From NCBI RefSeq assembly GCF_000775915.1, contig NZ_BBLT01000001.1:434001-498000 (forward strand): 64,000 nucleotides of DNA, read 5' to 3'. Under the pieces are notes generated by a model that worked only from the letters and a program-made list of their open reading frames with translations, was not told where the DNA came from and made no database searches. A program made the position numbers and the translations under genes. This document shows positions 18,201-28,300 of the stretch, in pieces (position 1 is the first letter of the stretch; every line of letters begins with the position of its first letter). The DNA comes from Sporocytophaga myxococcoides. Its GTDB lineage: Bacteria; Bacteroidota; Bacteroidia; Cytophagales; Cytophagaceae.

Positions 18201-21200
18201 ATGTAACCTTCATGATGGCAACGGAGTCTACTCCATATTCGTCAAGTGGTATTGATATACTCAGTTCATTTGCAGGTATGCCCAAAGCTTCTGATAGTAC
18301 ATCTTTGATCACAGTTTTTACTTTCGTCGTAAGGATTTCGCTATAGTTATTATCCGACAGGAATGCCTGTGCAGGAGTTGTGTCAGATTGTTGCAATAAT
18401 GGCGGGTTTAGGGTTTCTGAGTATGTTAAAGTGCCGTTATTTACCTCATCTGTGATGCGGGAAACAATATCATTTATTGATTTACATTCAAAGAATAGAG
18501 CAATGGATACTTCAGGAAATAGTTTTTCAAGTTCTGAAGTGACTTTCATGATAGCCACAGAATCGACTCCATATTCTTCCATATCGGAATACGGATCAAC
18601 CTCTTCAGGAGACAATCCGAGTGCATCGGACAGAATATCTGTGATCTTTGTGCGCACAACTGTAGATATATCAATTGAGGTACCATTTTTAGTTTCCGAA
18701 GATTTAGTGACTTTTAAAGGTTCTGTTATTGTTTTAGAATGAATGCTATTGCCCTGATAACTCAATGTTCCTTCAGATAGCTCAGTGCTTATTTTCTGAA
18801 CGATATCATTGATCGACTTACATTCGAAAAAGAGTGCTATTGAAAGTTCTGGGAAAAGTTTTTCAAGCTCGGATGTCACTTTCATAATGGCAACAGAATC
18901 TACACCATATTCTTCAAGGTTAGCCGTGCTGTCTATTTCATCAGATGATAAACCGATGGCTTCTGATAATACGGAAATGATGATATCTTTGATCTCTTCT
19001 TTTAAAAGTATGGAAGTTGCCTGCGGCGTAACTATTTTTTCCTCTTTTGCTTTAACTGTAATGCTTTGCCAGCTGTCACTCGAGTATTCAAAATGGGTGT
19101 CATTGAAAAATCCTTTACATCCTTTTTCATCTCCTTTGAATACAATGACTTGCTGATTGCCCGACTTAAGTATCGTTTGAAGAGCCTGCATTCCCTCCTG
19201 GTCGGAAATGCCATCAATACCACTGTTGCGCATCATGTCAATATATGGTGTGGCAAGTTTCATTCCTCCTTCATTCCAGTATGGCCAGTTAACCGATATG
19301 TATTTAACTGGAGAACTTAAATTCTTGTAGCTTACAAATTCATCAAGAAATCTGTTTGCTGTGGAATAATCTGATTGGCCCATCTGTCCGGCAACTGCGC
19401 TCACAGATGAATAAAAGATCACAAAATCAGGTTGTGCTCCTGTAAGAGCCCTGTCGAGATTAAATGCACCTTTAATCTTAGCTCCTGTAACATTGTTAAA
19501 GCTTTCTTCTGACTTTTTCAATAAAAGCTTATCGTCTACAATGCCTGCTGAATGAATTACACCGTTTAGTTTTCCATGCTGTTTTACAATTGAAGAAATG
19601 AGTATCTGTGCACTTATTGGATCAGCAATATCTGCTGCATGGTAACTTAATTTACCGTTGCTCTTGTCCAATAAATCTTTTTGAGTTACAGTAAGATTTT
19701 CGACTGGTTTTCTTCCGCTGAGTATTACCTTCTGGGCGCCCAGTGATATAAGTAGCCTGGAGGTGGCAAGGCCAATAGAGCCCATTCCTCCGGTAATCAG
19801 GTAAATTCCTCCCGGTTTTATTGTTACTTCGGATTTCCCGGATACAGGAATCATTGGACCTACTGAATATTCGAATCGGTTGTTATTGATATAAATCGAT
19901 TCTCTTTTAACTAGTGCACCATTGTTGTTAAATTCTTTTATAATATTTTCAGCTCGACCATCAGGTGAAAGTATATTTCTAAATTCTGTTGTTTTGATAT
20001 TTATTCTGCTGTTTTCTTTTGCAACAACTTTGGCGAAACTTCCAGCAGCTTTGTATGCAGCTTCGTTTTTGTTAGCTGTTGTCCAGTAGATCAGAATATT
20101 TATTTTTTGTTTTTTAAATGTTTCTGATAGTTGTTTGATGTGCCTGAATAAATCAATCAGAAATTTATAGTCCGGAGAAAAAAAACTATCTGCATGAATC
20201 AATATATCTATTTCCTGTGACCGAATACTTGCAGACAACTCATTGTAGAGCAAAGCATAAGTATTTGACTTTTGGAGTGGAAAGGAATATCCTGAAAAGT
20301 CTTCGCTTAATTCATTTTCCGACTTTATCCATTTTATTTCGCTGTTGTAATACTTTCTCAGTGCATCTAATTCTCCTTTGTTTTGTGAAAACAGAATGCA
20401 AGCGGACTCACGTTTATTAGTATTGGATGCTATAGGAGCTTCTTTCAATGATAACTGAAAATAATTGAGAGGTAGCCCTGAATCATTAATAGCTTTGATA
20501 GGATTAATAGGTCCTTGCTTCGTTATTGTTTCAGAAGGTGTTGTTGAATAGAAATTCTTATTATTCCGTGAATCACCAAGTATGCTGGCCATTGGCTCAT
20601 TTGGCTCAAGGTTCTTATACCAAAGTCTTCTTTTGTTAAAAGGATAATAAGGAAGAGGAATTCTTCCCGGAATATTGTTTTGATATAACAAAGTCCAGTT
20701 AATATTGGCACCAATAGACCATGCACGTATTAGCTCGCTGATATCTTTATTTTTCAGAAATTCTGCAATTTGTACAGAGGAAGGAAGAGCAGCAGTTTTG
20801 TCGGGTTTTGAAACGATAACATGGTTTCTGTTTCCATCCATAAATGATTGAAGCTTTTCTCTGATTTGTTGTAAGCTATTTGCCGTGAATGCCAGTCTAT
20901 GTTCCATACTGATTCGACCAGTTTGGAGTGTAAAAGCAATTGCTGATAGTGAAAGTTCGGAATAGCCAGGGTTATTTATGTACTCTACCATCCTGGAAGC
21001 ATAAGCCAATAATGCTGACTCATCCTGAGCAGATAAAATAATGGCATGTTCTGATAAATGTTCCGTTTCTTTATATTCAGAACGATATTGGTTGGCTTCT
21101 TCTACTACAAGGTGAGCATTGGAACCTCCTGCTCCAAATGAACTGATCCCCGCTAATCGTTTTGAATAGGTCGTACTTGGTTTCCATTCTTCTATTTTTT

Positions 21201-24200
21201 TCTGAATGCGAAAAGGAGAGTTGACAAAATCGATATATGGATTGACGGGTTCATTGTGTATACTTGGAACTAATGTTTTATGGTTAAGCTGAAGGATTAC
21301 TTTGTGAATGGAAGCTACACCTGCTGCAGATTCCAGATGACCAATATTGCTTTTGACAGAACCGATAGGACAATTTTCTGGCTTATAGTTACTGTCTGCA
21401 TAGGCTCTGGTAAGTCCGTTAATCTCAATTGGGTCTCCCAAGGAGGTTCCTGTCCCATGCGCCTCTATATAGCTGATGTCTGAAGGTTTTATGCCTGCAT
21501 TAGAAAATGCTGTTTTTACTACTGAAGCCTGGGCACTTGAATTTGGTACAGTAAAACCACTGACTTTACCACCATGGTTTACTGCGCTACCTTTGATAAC
21601 AGCATGTATAAAATCTTTATCCTGAATAGCCTTGCTAAGGGGCTTGAGTAACACAGTGCCTACACCTTCTCCAGGGACATAACCTGAACCACCTTCTCCG
21701 AAACTTCTGCATCTACCGTCAGTTGCGGCGAATTTTCTTGCTGCAAGTATATAATGTTTATAAGGATGCAGGTTAAGATTTACTCCTCCAGCGATTGCAA
21801 GATCTGATTCTCCACTGATAATACTTTGACATGCAAGGTGAATGGCAGATAAGGAAGAAGAACAAGCAGTGTCTACGGCCATACTCGGACCGTTAAAGTT
21901 CATTGTGAAAGAAACTCTGTTGGCAATTGACCAGTAATTACTGGAATTAACCACTATTTCACCACGCGCGTATTCTTCCATTGCAAAAAGTTGGTAATGT
22001 CCCCACATAACACCAGCATAAACGCCTACTTTCCTGTTTTCATCGCACATGTTTTTCGGCGTGTATCCTGCATTTTCAACGCAGCACCACGCAGATTCCA
22101 GAAATAACCTTTCCTGTGGATCTATATAAGAAGCTTCTTTTGGAGCTATCTTAAAAAACAAAGGATCAAAGTATTCTATCTTATCTATGAAGCCTCCCCA
22201 TTTGGTAGTGCTGGTATCTGTTTTATTGGCATCCGGGCTATAGAACCCTTCTATGGGCCATCTGTCACGTGGGATCTCACGTATACAATCTTTGGCAGAT
22301 TTTAAATTTTCCCAGAATGATTCGAGATTACCTGCTTCAGGGTACATTCCGTGAACCCCAATAATAGCGATGTCGTTATCTTTATTCTGCTTATATTGAA
22401 ATTGCTCTTCAGTTGATCCCATGGCTTTTACTGTTATAGGTTGGATTTTATAAGAATTAGTTTGTTTGCTCAATAGTTGATCCTTTTCTTCGATAGCTTT
22501 TTCAGAGATGCTTTTGCTGACAATCTTGTAAGTATCGACTATGTAAAGAGCTGCCTCTGCTATATTCGGATATTCCAAAAAGAGGGTCTTGGGAAGTCCT
22601 GGAAAGTTTTTGTCAAGCTTATTAATGACATTCACGAGTATAACGGAATCAAGTCCTAAGGTCTCAAATGATTCATCATTACTGAATGAATCCAACTCAT
22701 AGCCTAATTCTTCGCTTACCACTTGCTTAAGTAGCTTTTCTATCTCTTCAGTTGTTTGTTTATCTGAATCGTTTTCAATTTCTCTGGTTTTGGTCTTAGA
22801 TTGTGACCGGTTCCATTGTACCAGTTCCAATTGAGTAAATGTCATGCAGGTTTCATTATTCTCATCAAGGATCGTGATATTAAACCTTTCGATAGGTGAA
22901 GTGGTATTTTCCTGTGTTAATCGTTGAGTTATAATTTTTACCTTGTCACCTGGTAGTTTGTAGAAACTTGCTTCTTTTAACTGATATGGAACAAAAAGCT
23001 CAAGGGAGGTGTCAAATGATGGAAGGAGGGTAACGGCAGTCTGAAACGCGGCATCTACTAATAGCGGATCTATAATGAAATTATTTTTATCCGGAGAATT
23101 ATATTTGAAATTGATTGTTGCTATAGCTGAATATTTTTGTCTGGATATTTTCTCTATTAGTCTGAAGTGTTCTCCATATCTGAATCCGCTATTGTTAAAA
23201 AGAGAATAAATATCATTGCCGGAGAGTGTGTTACTGCTCTCTGACTCTGAAAATAATGAAGGTAGACTGTTTTTAGTTAAATTATCCTGAAGTTGGAAAA
23301 ATGTTCCTTCAGCCAGTGATCGGTCTGAGCTTTCATTACCTGTAGAAAAATTAACGTGAATTTCCTGTCCGGAATGATGAAGTGTAAGCGTTATAGGTTT
23401 TTGATTATGATCCCGTAGTGAAAATGCCTGCTTCCAGATTACATCCTTTAAACCAAATCTTTTATAGTCTTCGCCTGATAACTTCACGCTTTCTGTAATC
23501 ATTTCCAGATATGCTGCTGCTGGAAGAATAAAGTTATGCTCTTGAATAAGATATTCATGCTGACTGAAGTTAGTTCTGAAAATTTGTCTTCTGAACGTTG
23601 AAATATTTTCCTCAATAAGTGGCATCAGTCTGTTGTGTTTGGCGGGTTCTTGAGGTGTATAATCATCAATGTGATGACAGGATCTTTTCATAGGGTGTCC
23701 GGGAAGTTCTTTCCTCAGCCCCTTTGATTTATTTCTTAAAGCTTTCCAGTCGCATGTTGATCCTTCCTTCCATCTTGATAATATATTTTTATTCACATTT
23801 TCTTCAGAGATTATTTCATTACCGTTAAGCCATTGAATGAATTGATCTCTGCTATTGCATATTACATAATCACGACACGTATAATCTGTGCGGCTTTCCT
23901 GCAAGGTGTAAGCTATATTTTGAAGTGTCAGCGATGTATTTTTTTTCAGATATTCAGCAAGCGTTTTTTTATATAAAGAAAGGTATTCTTCATTTTTGGC
24001 TGATAACGGAAGTATATAATATTCCTGATCTGAAGGAGGCTCTGAAATTAGTGGAGCTTCTTCCAGAATAATATGAGCATTGGTTCCTCCTACACCGAAT
24101 GAGCTCACTCCAGCTCTTCTGGGAAATGGTCCGCTTTTCCAATCTATAGCATCTGGATTTACCAGGAATGGGGTTTCTGAAAAATCGATTTCCGGATTGG

Positions 24201-25341
24201 GTGAAGTGAAATTTAACGTTGCAGGTATCATTCGATTCTGAAGTGCCAGCACTGTTTTGATAAGGCCTGCAATACCGGCAGCTTTATTCAAATGACCAAG
24301 GTTTGATTTTACAGACCCTATATAGCAAGATGTTTTTTCGGATGTGGCTTCTCTGAAGACTTCAGCCAATGCCTCTATTTCAATAGGATCACCTATAGGA
24401 GTGGCGGTACCATGTGCTTCAATAAATCCAAGTGACTCAACGGGAATACCTGAAACGGCGAGTGCTTCACGTATAACTTTTTTTTGTCCTTCCGGGCTTG
24501 GTGAATAAAAACTGTTTTTGACTTTTCCATCATTGTTTACAGCTGAACCTTTGATAATTGCTAAAATATTATCCCCGTCATCAATTGCATTTTTTATCCT
24601 TTTAAGTAATATAAGCCCGATACCATTTCCAAATACTGTCCCTTTGGCGTTTTTGTCAAAAGGCCTGCAATGCCCGTCAGGACTGAAAATTAGATTGGGA
24701 TCGTAAATATATCCAGCCTGTGGAAAGAGGATGGAAGCTCCACCACAAATGGCCATTTCGGATTCATGATTCAAAAGACTTTCACACGCCATATGTACTG
24801 CCACCAAAGAGCTGGAGCAGGCTGTTTCTATTGTCATGCTGGGTCCTTTTAAATTCAGGTGATAGGAAATACGTGTTGAAGCAAAATCTGCATCATTGGA
24901 AGTAAATGCTATATAGTCGTCAGATTGACTGACTAATGACCTATATCTGTGAGCGTAATTGTTGTTAGCCACAGAAAGATATACACCTGTTCTTGCTTTA
25001 ATATTAAGAGGTGAGTATCCCGCCTGTTCTATTAGTTCCCATGCACACTCCAACGATAGTCTTTGTTGCGGATCAATGATGGCAGCTACCTTCGGACTAT
25101 ATCCGAAAAATGAGGCATCCCAATCATAAGGATGATCAATCACGGAACCTGCGTTTACAAAGTTTGAACTTCTTACTTTTTCCTGTGAAATTCCCAGTTC
25201 ATTAAGTTCTTCTCCGGAAAGGTGACTAATTCCGGTCTTTTTGCTAATAAGCATATTCCAAAAGGCTTCGGAGGTGGAGGCTTTGGGAAACCTCATGCTC
25301 ATTCCAATGATTGCGATATCGTTGCTGGTGTAGGTGTTCAT
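15262..25341 (-). CDS. Trans-AT PKS: KS-DH-ACP-KS-KR-ACPx4-DH-KS
   Basis: A 3359-residue megasynthase. KS1 (C175) has the FSPDGHCRPFD and GTVFGNG stretch common in KS domains that accept from an NRPS module. DH1 (about 585-840) keeps Asp763 (VDAAFQ), but its first motif is shortened (H602 only five residues before the Pro, no Gly). ACP1 has S899. KS2 has C1160, EAHGTGT and KSNIGHLE. The KR is at about 1845-2060 (GGMGSIG, Tyr1992 in DYSTAN). Four near-identical ACPs follow with serines 2149, 2261, 2373 and 2484. DH2 has H2583 (HVINGQVIFA, Ala in place of Pro) and Asp2737 (LDGIFQ). KS3 has C3029. The protein ends with a helical tail (ILEKLEKGLITVEEAIQFEK) likely to dock to the next protein. There is no AT, so malonyl units must come from the AT-ER protein encoded upstream. 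Gaps to both neighbours are 12 and 7 bases. Confidence 0.92.
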   Translation of the reverse strand: MNTYTSNDIAIIGMSMRFPKASTSEAFWNMLISKKTGISHLSGEELNELGISQEKVRSSNFVNAGSVIDHPYDWDASFFGYSPKVAAIIDPQQRLSLECAWELIEQAGYSPLNIKARTGVYLSVANNNYAHRYRSLVSQSDDYIAFTSNDADFASTRISYHLNLKGPSMTIETACSSSLVAVHMACESLLNHESEMAICGGASILFPQAGYIYDPNLIFSPDGHCRPFDKNAKGTVFGNGIGLILLKRIKNAIDDGDNILAIIKGSAVNNDGKVKNSFYSPSPEGQKKVIREALAVSGIPVESLGFIEAHGTATPIGDPIEIEALAEVFREATSEKTSCYIGSVKSNLGHLNKAAGIAGLIKTVLALQNRMIPATLNFTSPNPEIDFSETPFLVNPDAIDWKSGPFPRRAGVSSFGVGGTNAHIILEEAPLISEPPSDQEYYILPLSAKNEEYLSLYKKTLAEYLKKNTSLTLQNIAYTLQESRTDYTCRDYVICNSRDQFIQWLNGNEIISEENVNKNILSRWKEGSTCDWKALRNKSKGLRKELPGHPMKRSCHHIDDYTPQEPAKHNRLMPLIEENISTFRRQIFRTNFSQHEYLIQEHNFILPAAAYLEMITESVKLSGEDYKRFGLKDVIWKQAFSLRDHNQKPITLTLHHSGQEIHVNFSTGNESSDRSLAEGTFFQLQDNLTKNSLPSLFSESESSNTLSGNDIYSLFNNSGFRYGEHFRLIEKISRQKYSAIATINFKYNSPDKNNFIIDPLLVDAAFQTAVTLLPSFDTSLELFVPYQLKEASFYKLPGDKVKIITQRLTQENTTSPIERFNITILDENNETCMTFTQLELVQWNRSQSKTKTREIENDSDKQTTEEIEKLLKQVVSEELGYELDSFSNDESFETLGLDSVILVNVINKLDKNFPGLPKTLFLEYPNIAEAALYIVDTYKIVSKSISEKAIEEKDQLLSKQTNSYKIQPITVKAMGSTEEQFQYKQNKDNDIAIIGVHGMYPEAGNLESFWENLKSAKDCIREIPRDRWPIEGFYSPDANKTDTSTTKWGGFIDKIEYFDPLFFKIAPKEASYIDPQERLFLESAWCCVENAGYTPKNMCDENRKVGVYAGVMWGHYQLFAMEEYARGEIVVNSSNYWSIANRVSFTMNFNGPSMAVDTACSSSLSAIHLACQSIISGESDLAIAGGVNLNLHPYKHYILAARKFAATDGRCRSFGEGGSGYVPGEGVGTVLLKPLSKAIQDKDFIHAVIKGSAVNHGGKVSGFTVPNSSAQASVVKTAFSNAGIKPSDISYIEAHGTGTSLGDPIEINGLTRAYADSNYKPENCPIGSVKSNIGHLESAAGVASIHKVILQLNHKTLVPSIHNEPVNPYIDFVNSPFRIQKKIEEWKPSTTYSKRLAGISSFGAGGSNAHLVVEEANQYRSEYKETEHLSEHAIILSAQDESALLAYASRMVEYINNPGYSELSLSAIAFTLQTGRISMEHRLAFTANSLQQIREKLQSFMDGNRNHVIVSKPDKTAALPSSVQIAEFLKNKDISELIRAWSIGANINWTLLYQNNIPGRIPLPYYPFNKRRLWYKNLEPNEPMASILGDSRNNKNFYSTTPSETITKQGPINPIKAINDSGLPLNYFQLSLKEAPIASNTNKRESACILFSQNKGELDALRKYYNSEIKWIKSENELSEDFSGYSFPLQKSNTYALLYNELSASIRSQEIDILIHADSFFSPDYKFLIDLFRHIKQLSETFKKQKINILIYWTTANKNEAAYKAAGSFAKVVAKENSRINIKTTEFRNILSPDGRAENIIKEFNNNGALVKRESIYINNNRFEYSVGPMIPVSGKSEVTIKPGGIYLITGGMGSIGLATSRLLISLGAQKVILSGRKPVENLTVTQKDLLDKSNGKLSYHAADIADPISAQILISSIVKQHGKLNGVIHSAGIVDDKLLLKKSEESFNNVTGAKIKGAFNLDRALTGAQPDFVIFYSSVSAVAGQMGQSDYSTANRFLDEFVSYKNLSSPVKYISVNWPYWNEGGMKLATPYIDMMRNSGIDGISDQEGMQALQTILKSGNQQVIVFKGDEKGCKGFFNDTHFEYSSDSWQSITVKAKEEKIVTPQATSILLKEEIKDIIISVLSEAIGLSSDEIDSTANLEEYGVDSVAIMKVTSELEKLFPELSIALFFECKSINDIVQKISTELSEGTLSYQGNSIHSKTITEPLKVTKSSETKNGTSIDISTVVRTKITDILSDALGLSPEEVDPYSDMEEYGVDSVAIMKVTSELEKLFPEVSIALFFECKSINDIVSRITDEVNNGTLTYSETLNPPLLQQSDTTPAQAFLSDNNYSEILTTKVKTVIKDVLSEALGIPANELSISIPLDEYGVDSVAIMKVTSELEKLFSGISIALFFECKTINDISEKIKEELTSGNLIYLLNDLKPAVSLNTIDINPITSNIVNEVNVSDEIRNKITGILTEALGLKQEEIDNNVNLEEYGVDSVVIMKVTSELEKLFPELSIALFFECKSIDDIVSKINEELKSGTLTYTRLSVAHNSQQSNELNKQFVKKPYFVAGTVSHQGVITKVPVTLHGMSEELADHVINGQVIFAGAGYLDLVKKISDNTLDEKINTFRNISWFAPLIAEREDIPVEIDFTDKGDFRQYIFKSVQKQLAKGEVKAEAIAPLSISSIPELISGSTSKINSNDIYHWFNNNKFHYGPSFSTIEELYVSEGRVTGRLKTPYNKETWLSPMILDGIFQCVAGFSFNSPSTTGELWVPFFIEKLSIHSEAMPSELWVRVEKDSFTKDVSLQQFNIFLIDQYGRVYLDIKNFTLKYFTSKKDKAKDTKGSVSSNRISDTLNTSTDKPAYAFSPSNAPEPIAVIAASCKFPGADSPQEFWKNLVEEKDVVQEIPIDRWDYRNSFDSEKGKKGKTYSKWGGFINNISAFDNEFFKIKENDAMCLDPQQRILLELTQQLFDQAGYTKAEIANKNIAVITGGASGQWGELIDDMDGDLKRNVIVNTIQNMISARISDFYDLKGTSLTIDTACSSSLVAVHEACQKIRLGECEMAIAGGITLLLADGGHIGFSQAEVLSPEGKCNVFDKNANGIVLGEGAGIVLLKSYKKALQDGDQICAVIRGSAVNNDGKTMGLTTPNMLMQKEVIKMALDNSGVDRKSITYLEAHGTGTLLGDPIEVKAAGQIYGAGNLQKQYCAIASVKANVGHLLHASGVASLIKVSMALKHKVIPASLNCKNPHPRFEFENSPFYPVTATKPWETESQPRRAAISSFGFGGTNCHMILEETDPSYVPTRKPLPPTKFKKKRFWPGYPVEPISESVKETSLYDRATVKNIIGYSEILEKLEKGLITVEEAIQFEKSLK
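17764..19011 (-). repeat. Four tandem near-identical ACP-coding repeats
   Basis: The four ACP segments inside the large PKS gene share long identical stretches such as EYGVDSVAIMKVTSELEKLF and SIALFFECKSIND. The active-serine codons lie at 18895-18897, 18559-18561, 18223-18225 and 17890-17892, giving steps of 336, 336 and 333 bases. Such regularity points to recent tandem duplication or ongoing gene conversion. The linkers between them (~35 residues) are much less alike. Confidence 0.93.
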
Positions 25342-25353
25342 GGTACTAATGTT

Positions 25354-28300
25354 CTATCTATAGTTGATTCTTATATCTTTTCTTAATTGTGTTTCAATAA
25401 TTTCTATTGCCCCGGTCTCTTTTTCAGATATAGTTAAGGCTAAAGGTTTAGATACTTTTCTTACTGCTGTCAGATTTTCTTTTTCTATCCAGTTTGCTTG
25501 TGCTCTGATTGTCGTGTACTTAAAAAAATCCACAAGTCTTATCCTTAATTCAGGGAAATATTGTATGAATTTATTCTGAAGTTCAGGTATTAACAGAGAG
25601 CTTCCGCCTTCATCAAAGAAAGCTCTTTCCATACCAGAGGCGGCTTTGCCAAGTACTTCTTCCCAGATTTGTATAATCTGTTTTTCTATATCATTAGTAT
25701 TTTCTGATTTATCAATTTTGGCGGTGAGATATTCACCATTGGTAAATAATAGGTTTCTGTCAATTTTTCCATTGGGAAGAAGAGGTAGTTCCGCCCTTTT
25801 ATAAAATGAAGAAGGAATCATATAAGTCGGTAAGAATTTCTTCAGATGAACCTGTATTTCTTGTATATTGAGTTGACCTGAATCTGAAATAATACAAGCT
25901 TTGAGTTCAATATTACCTGAAACATTCTTCTCTGCAGAAACACAACAGTCTGTAATATTTTGATAGTTCTTTAGTATATGTTCAATTTCTTCAAGTTCTA
26001 TTCTATATCCCCTCACTTTTACCTGATGGTCATTTCTTCCGTAATAGTAGAGCATTCCGTCTGTCGAAAACCTTACTATATCGCCCGTTTTGTATATGAC
26101 CTGTTCATGCACAGGCTGATCCGTAATCCTTATAAACTTTTCTTCAGTAAGTTCAGGTTGATTTAAATATCCTTTAGCCAGCCCATCACCTGCAATGTAA
26201 AGTTCACCCTGCGCTCCAATAGGTACCGGATAAAATGACTCGTCAAGTACATGTAATCGTGTGTTTGCTAATGGTCTTCCTATGCTTATGTCATTGGAGT
26301 TTGTTATTTGACAATAGGTTGATTCTATGGTAGCTTCTGTTGGTCCATACAAGTCCCATAATTCCACTCCTGTTGATAAAATTCCTTTTGCTATTTCCTG
26401 AGGTAAGGCTTCTCCTGTTGAAATTGCTTTTTTAAGAGATGTTGTATTGTCCCACCCTGATTTGAGTATTAGTTTGAATGTTGTTGGTGTACCTTGTAAA
26501 ATTGTAATCTTATAGGATTCTATAATTCTCCTAAGTTCTTCTCCGCTTTTTTGCTCTTCTTCAGAGGCAATATAGACACTTGAACCAGTGAGTAGTGGAA
26601 CTATAATTTCAGTAAATGAAATATCAAATGAAATGGTAGAGATGGCTAGTATTATGTCCTTATCGGTAATTCCAGGGGATTCTATAATAGCTTGATAGAA
26701 ATTCAGAAAACCATGATATGGTACTTCTACCCCCTTGGGTTTTCCTGTTGATCCTGATGTGTAAATCAGGCAAAGAGTATCATCAGGGGCATAGAACTCT
26801 GTTTGAATAGTATAGGAGTTTTGAACAATACCATTATTGATATCTAATATAGGATAACCTTTTGGTCTAATGCCAGATGTAAGAACGAGATCAGGAGATG
26901 CATGTTCAAGGATATAATTAAGCCTGTTCTCCGGCAACTCCGGATCTAGAGGGATATAGGTGGCTCCGATCTTATATAAGGAAAGGAAAGCCATCGGTAT
27001 ATTCTCAGTTCTTGATAGTAATATAGCGACTCTGGATCCTTTTTTGATTCCGAAATCATAAAGTGAATTAGATAAGATTTGGACTTGGTAATAAAGCTCA
27101 TTATAAGTCATTGTACTATTAGAAGTAATAATCGCAACCTTCTCCGGGTGAGAATTTGCTTTTTCTTCAAAGATTGTATAAAGGTTTGATATCTTAGGAA
27201 TTTCCTTGTAAGTAGAATTCCAGGTATTCAGGAGATTTTTTTCTTTTTCACTAAGATTAAGTAATTCCCTTATCGTATTTTCAGGAGCTGTGGAGATTCT
27301 TTCTAGTATATCAAAATAGTTATCCGCTATAAATTCAATGGTAGATTTATTAAATCTGTCTGCATTGTATTTAACCAATATTTTTGATTCATCTATTGTC
27401 CTCAGAAGTTCGAACGTAAGATCTCCTACTGCTGCCTGATTGACTTCAAATATCTGATTCTGAAATACTGTATTTTCCTCAAGATCGGTCAGCCAATCCT
27501 GATAAAGGAAAAATGTCTGGAATAGTAATGAGTCACAGCTTATTCCGGTTTCTCTCAGAAATTTTACCAATTCCGGATAAGGATAACTTTGGAAAGAAAT
27601 AAGTTTATTTATTTCTGCGTAGATCGATGAAGCAAAATTTTGAAATGGTGTATCAGGCTTTACGTCTGAATAAACAGGTTGAACGTTTGAGAAAAATCCC
27701 AAGGCCGTTTCAAATTGCTCTTCCGGACGATTTAAAAACGCAGTTCCTATGGTTAATGATTCTTGCCTTGTATACTTATAAAGCAAAACAAAATATGCTG
27801 ATAAGAAAAGTGCATATCTGCTGATTTTATTTTTTTGTGCTATCGTATCGGCAGCTACCAATAAATCTTCTGGAAGACTAAAACATAAAATTCCTGGTGA
27901 AGATGAATTGGATGATTGAGCATCATAAGGAAGATTTAATCCTTGAAATAAATTGTTTTTAGATGTCCAGTATTCTTTGAGGCTTTCACTATTGGTTTGT
28001 AAAAGATTTTTGCTTTCCCAATCTGCAAAATTTAAAAACTGTAAATCTGTTACCTTTCCCCATTCCTCAGTAATATTAATATCCTTCTGATTATATAAAC
28101 GAACGATTTCTTTTAATAGAATCTGACAGGACATACCATCTAACAATAGGTGAGAAGCATTCAGGTAAAGATATTTTTTGTCGTTGGAGCCTTGGATGAT
28201 CTCAGTGTGAAACAGAGATTCTGTTTCTGAAGGTTTAAAAGGAATCCATGCTTTACTTAAAATATGTTGAGTGATTTCATTTCTGTCTCCGGGTACATTT

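Noticed and set aside
17756-19156. Four similar plus-strand open frames in a row, each with HSKN..ES-type sequence
   Set aside because: They lie exactly opposite the four tandem ACPs; their likeness only mirrors the ACP repeats on the coding minus strand.
15262-25341. PUFA synthase, suggested by tandem ACPs and a PfaD-like ER
   Set aside because: Three KS domains of modular trans-AT type in this protein, an upstream NRPS/FAAL loading protein and a BaeB-like gene fit a modular trans-AT line, and no PfaB/PfaC-like set is present.
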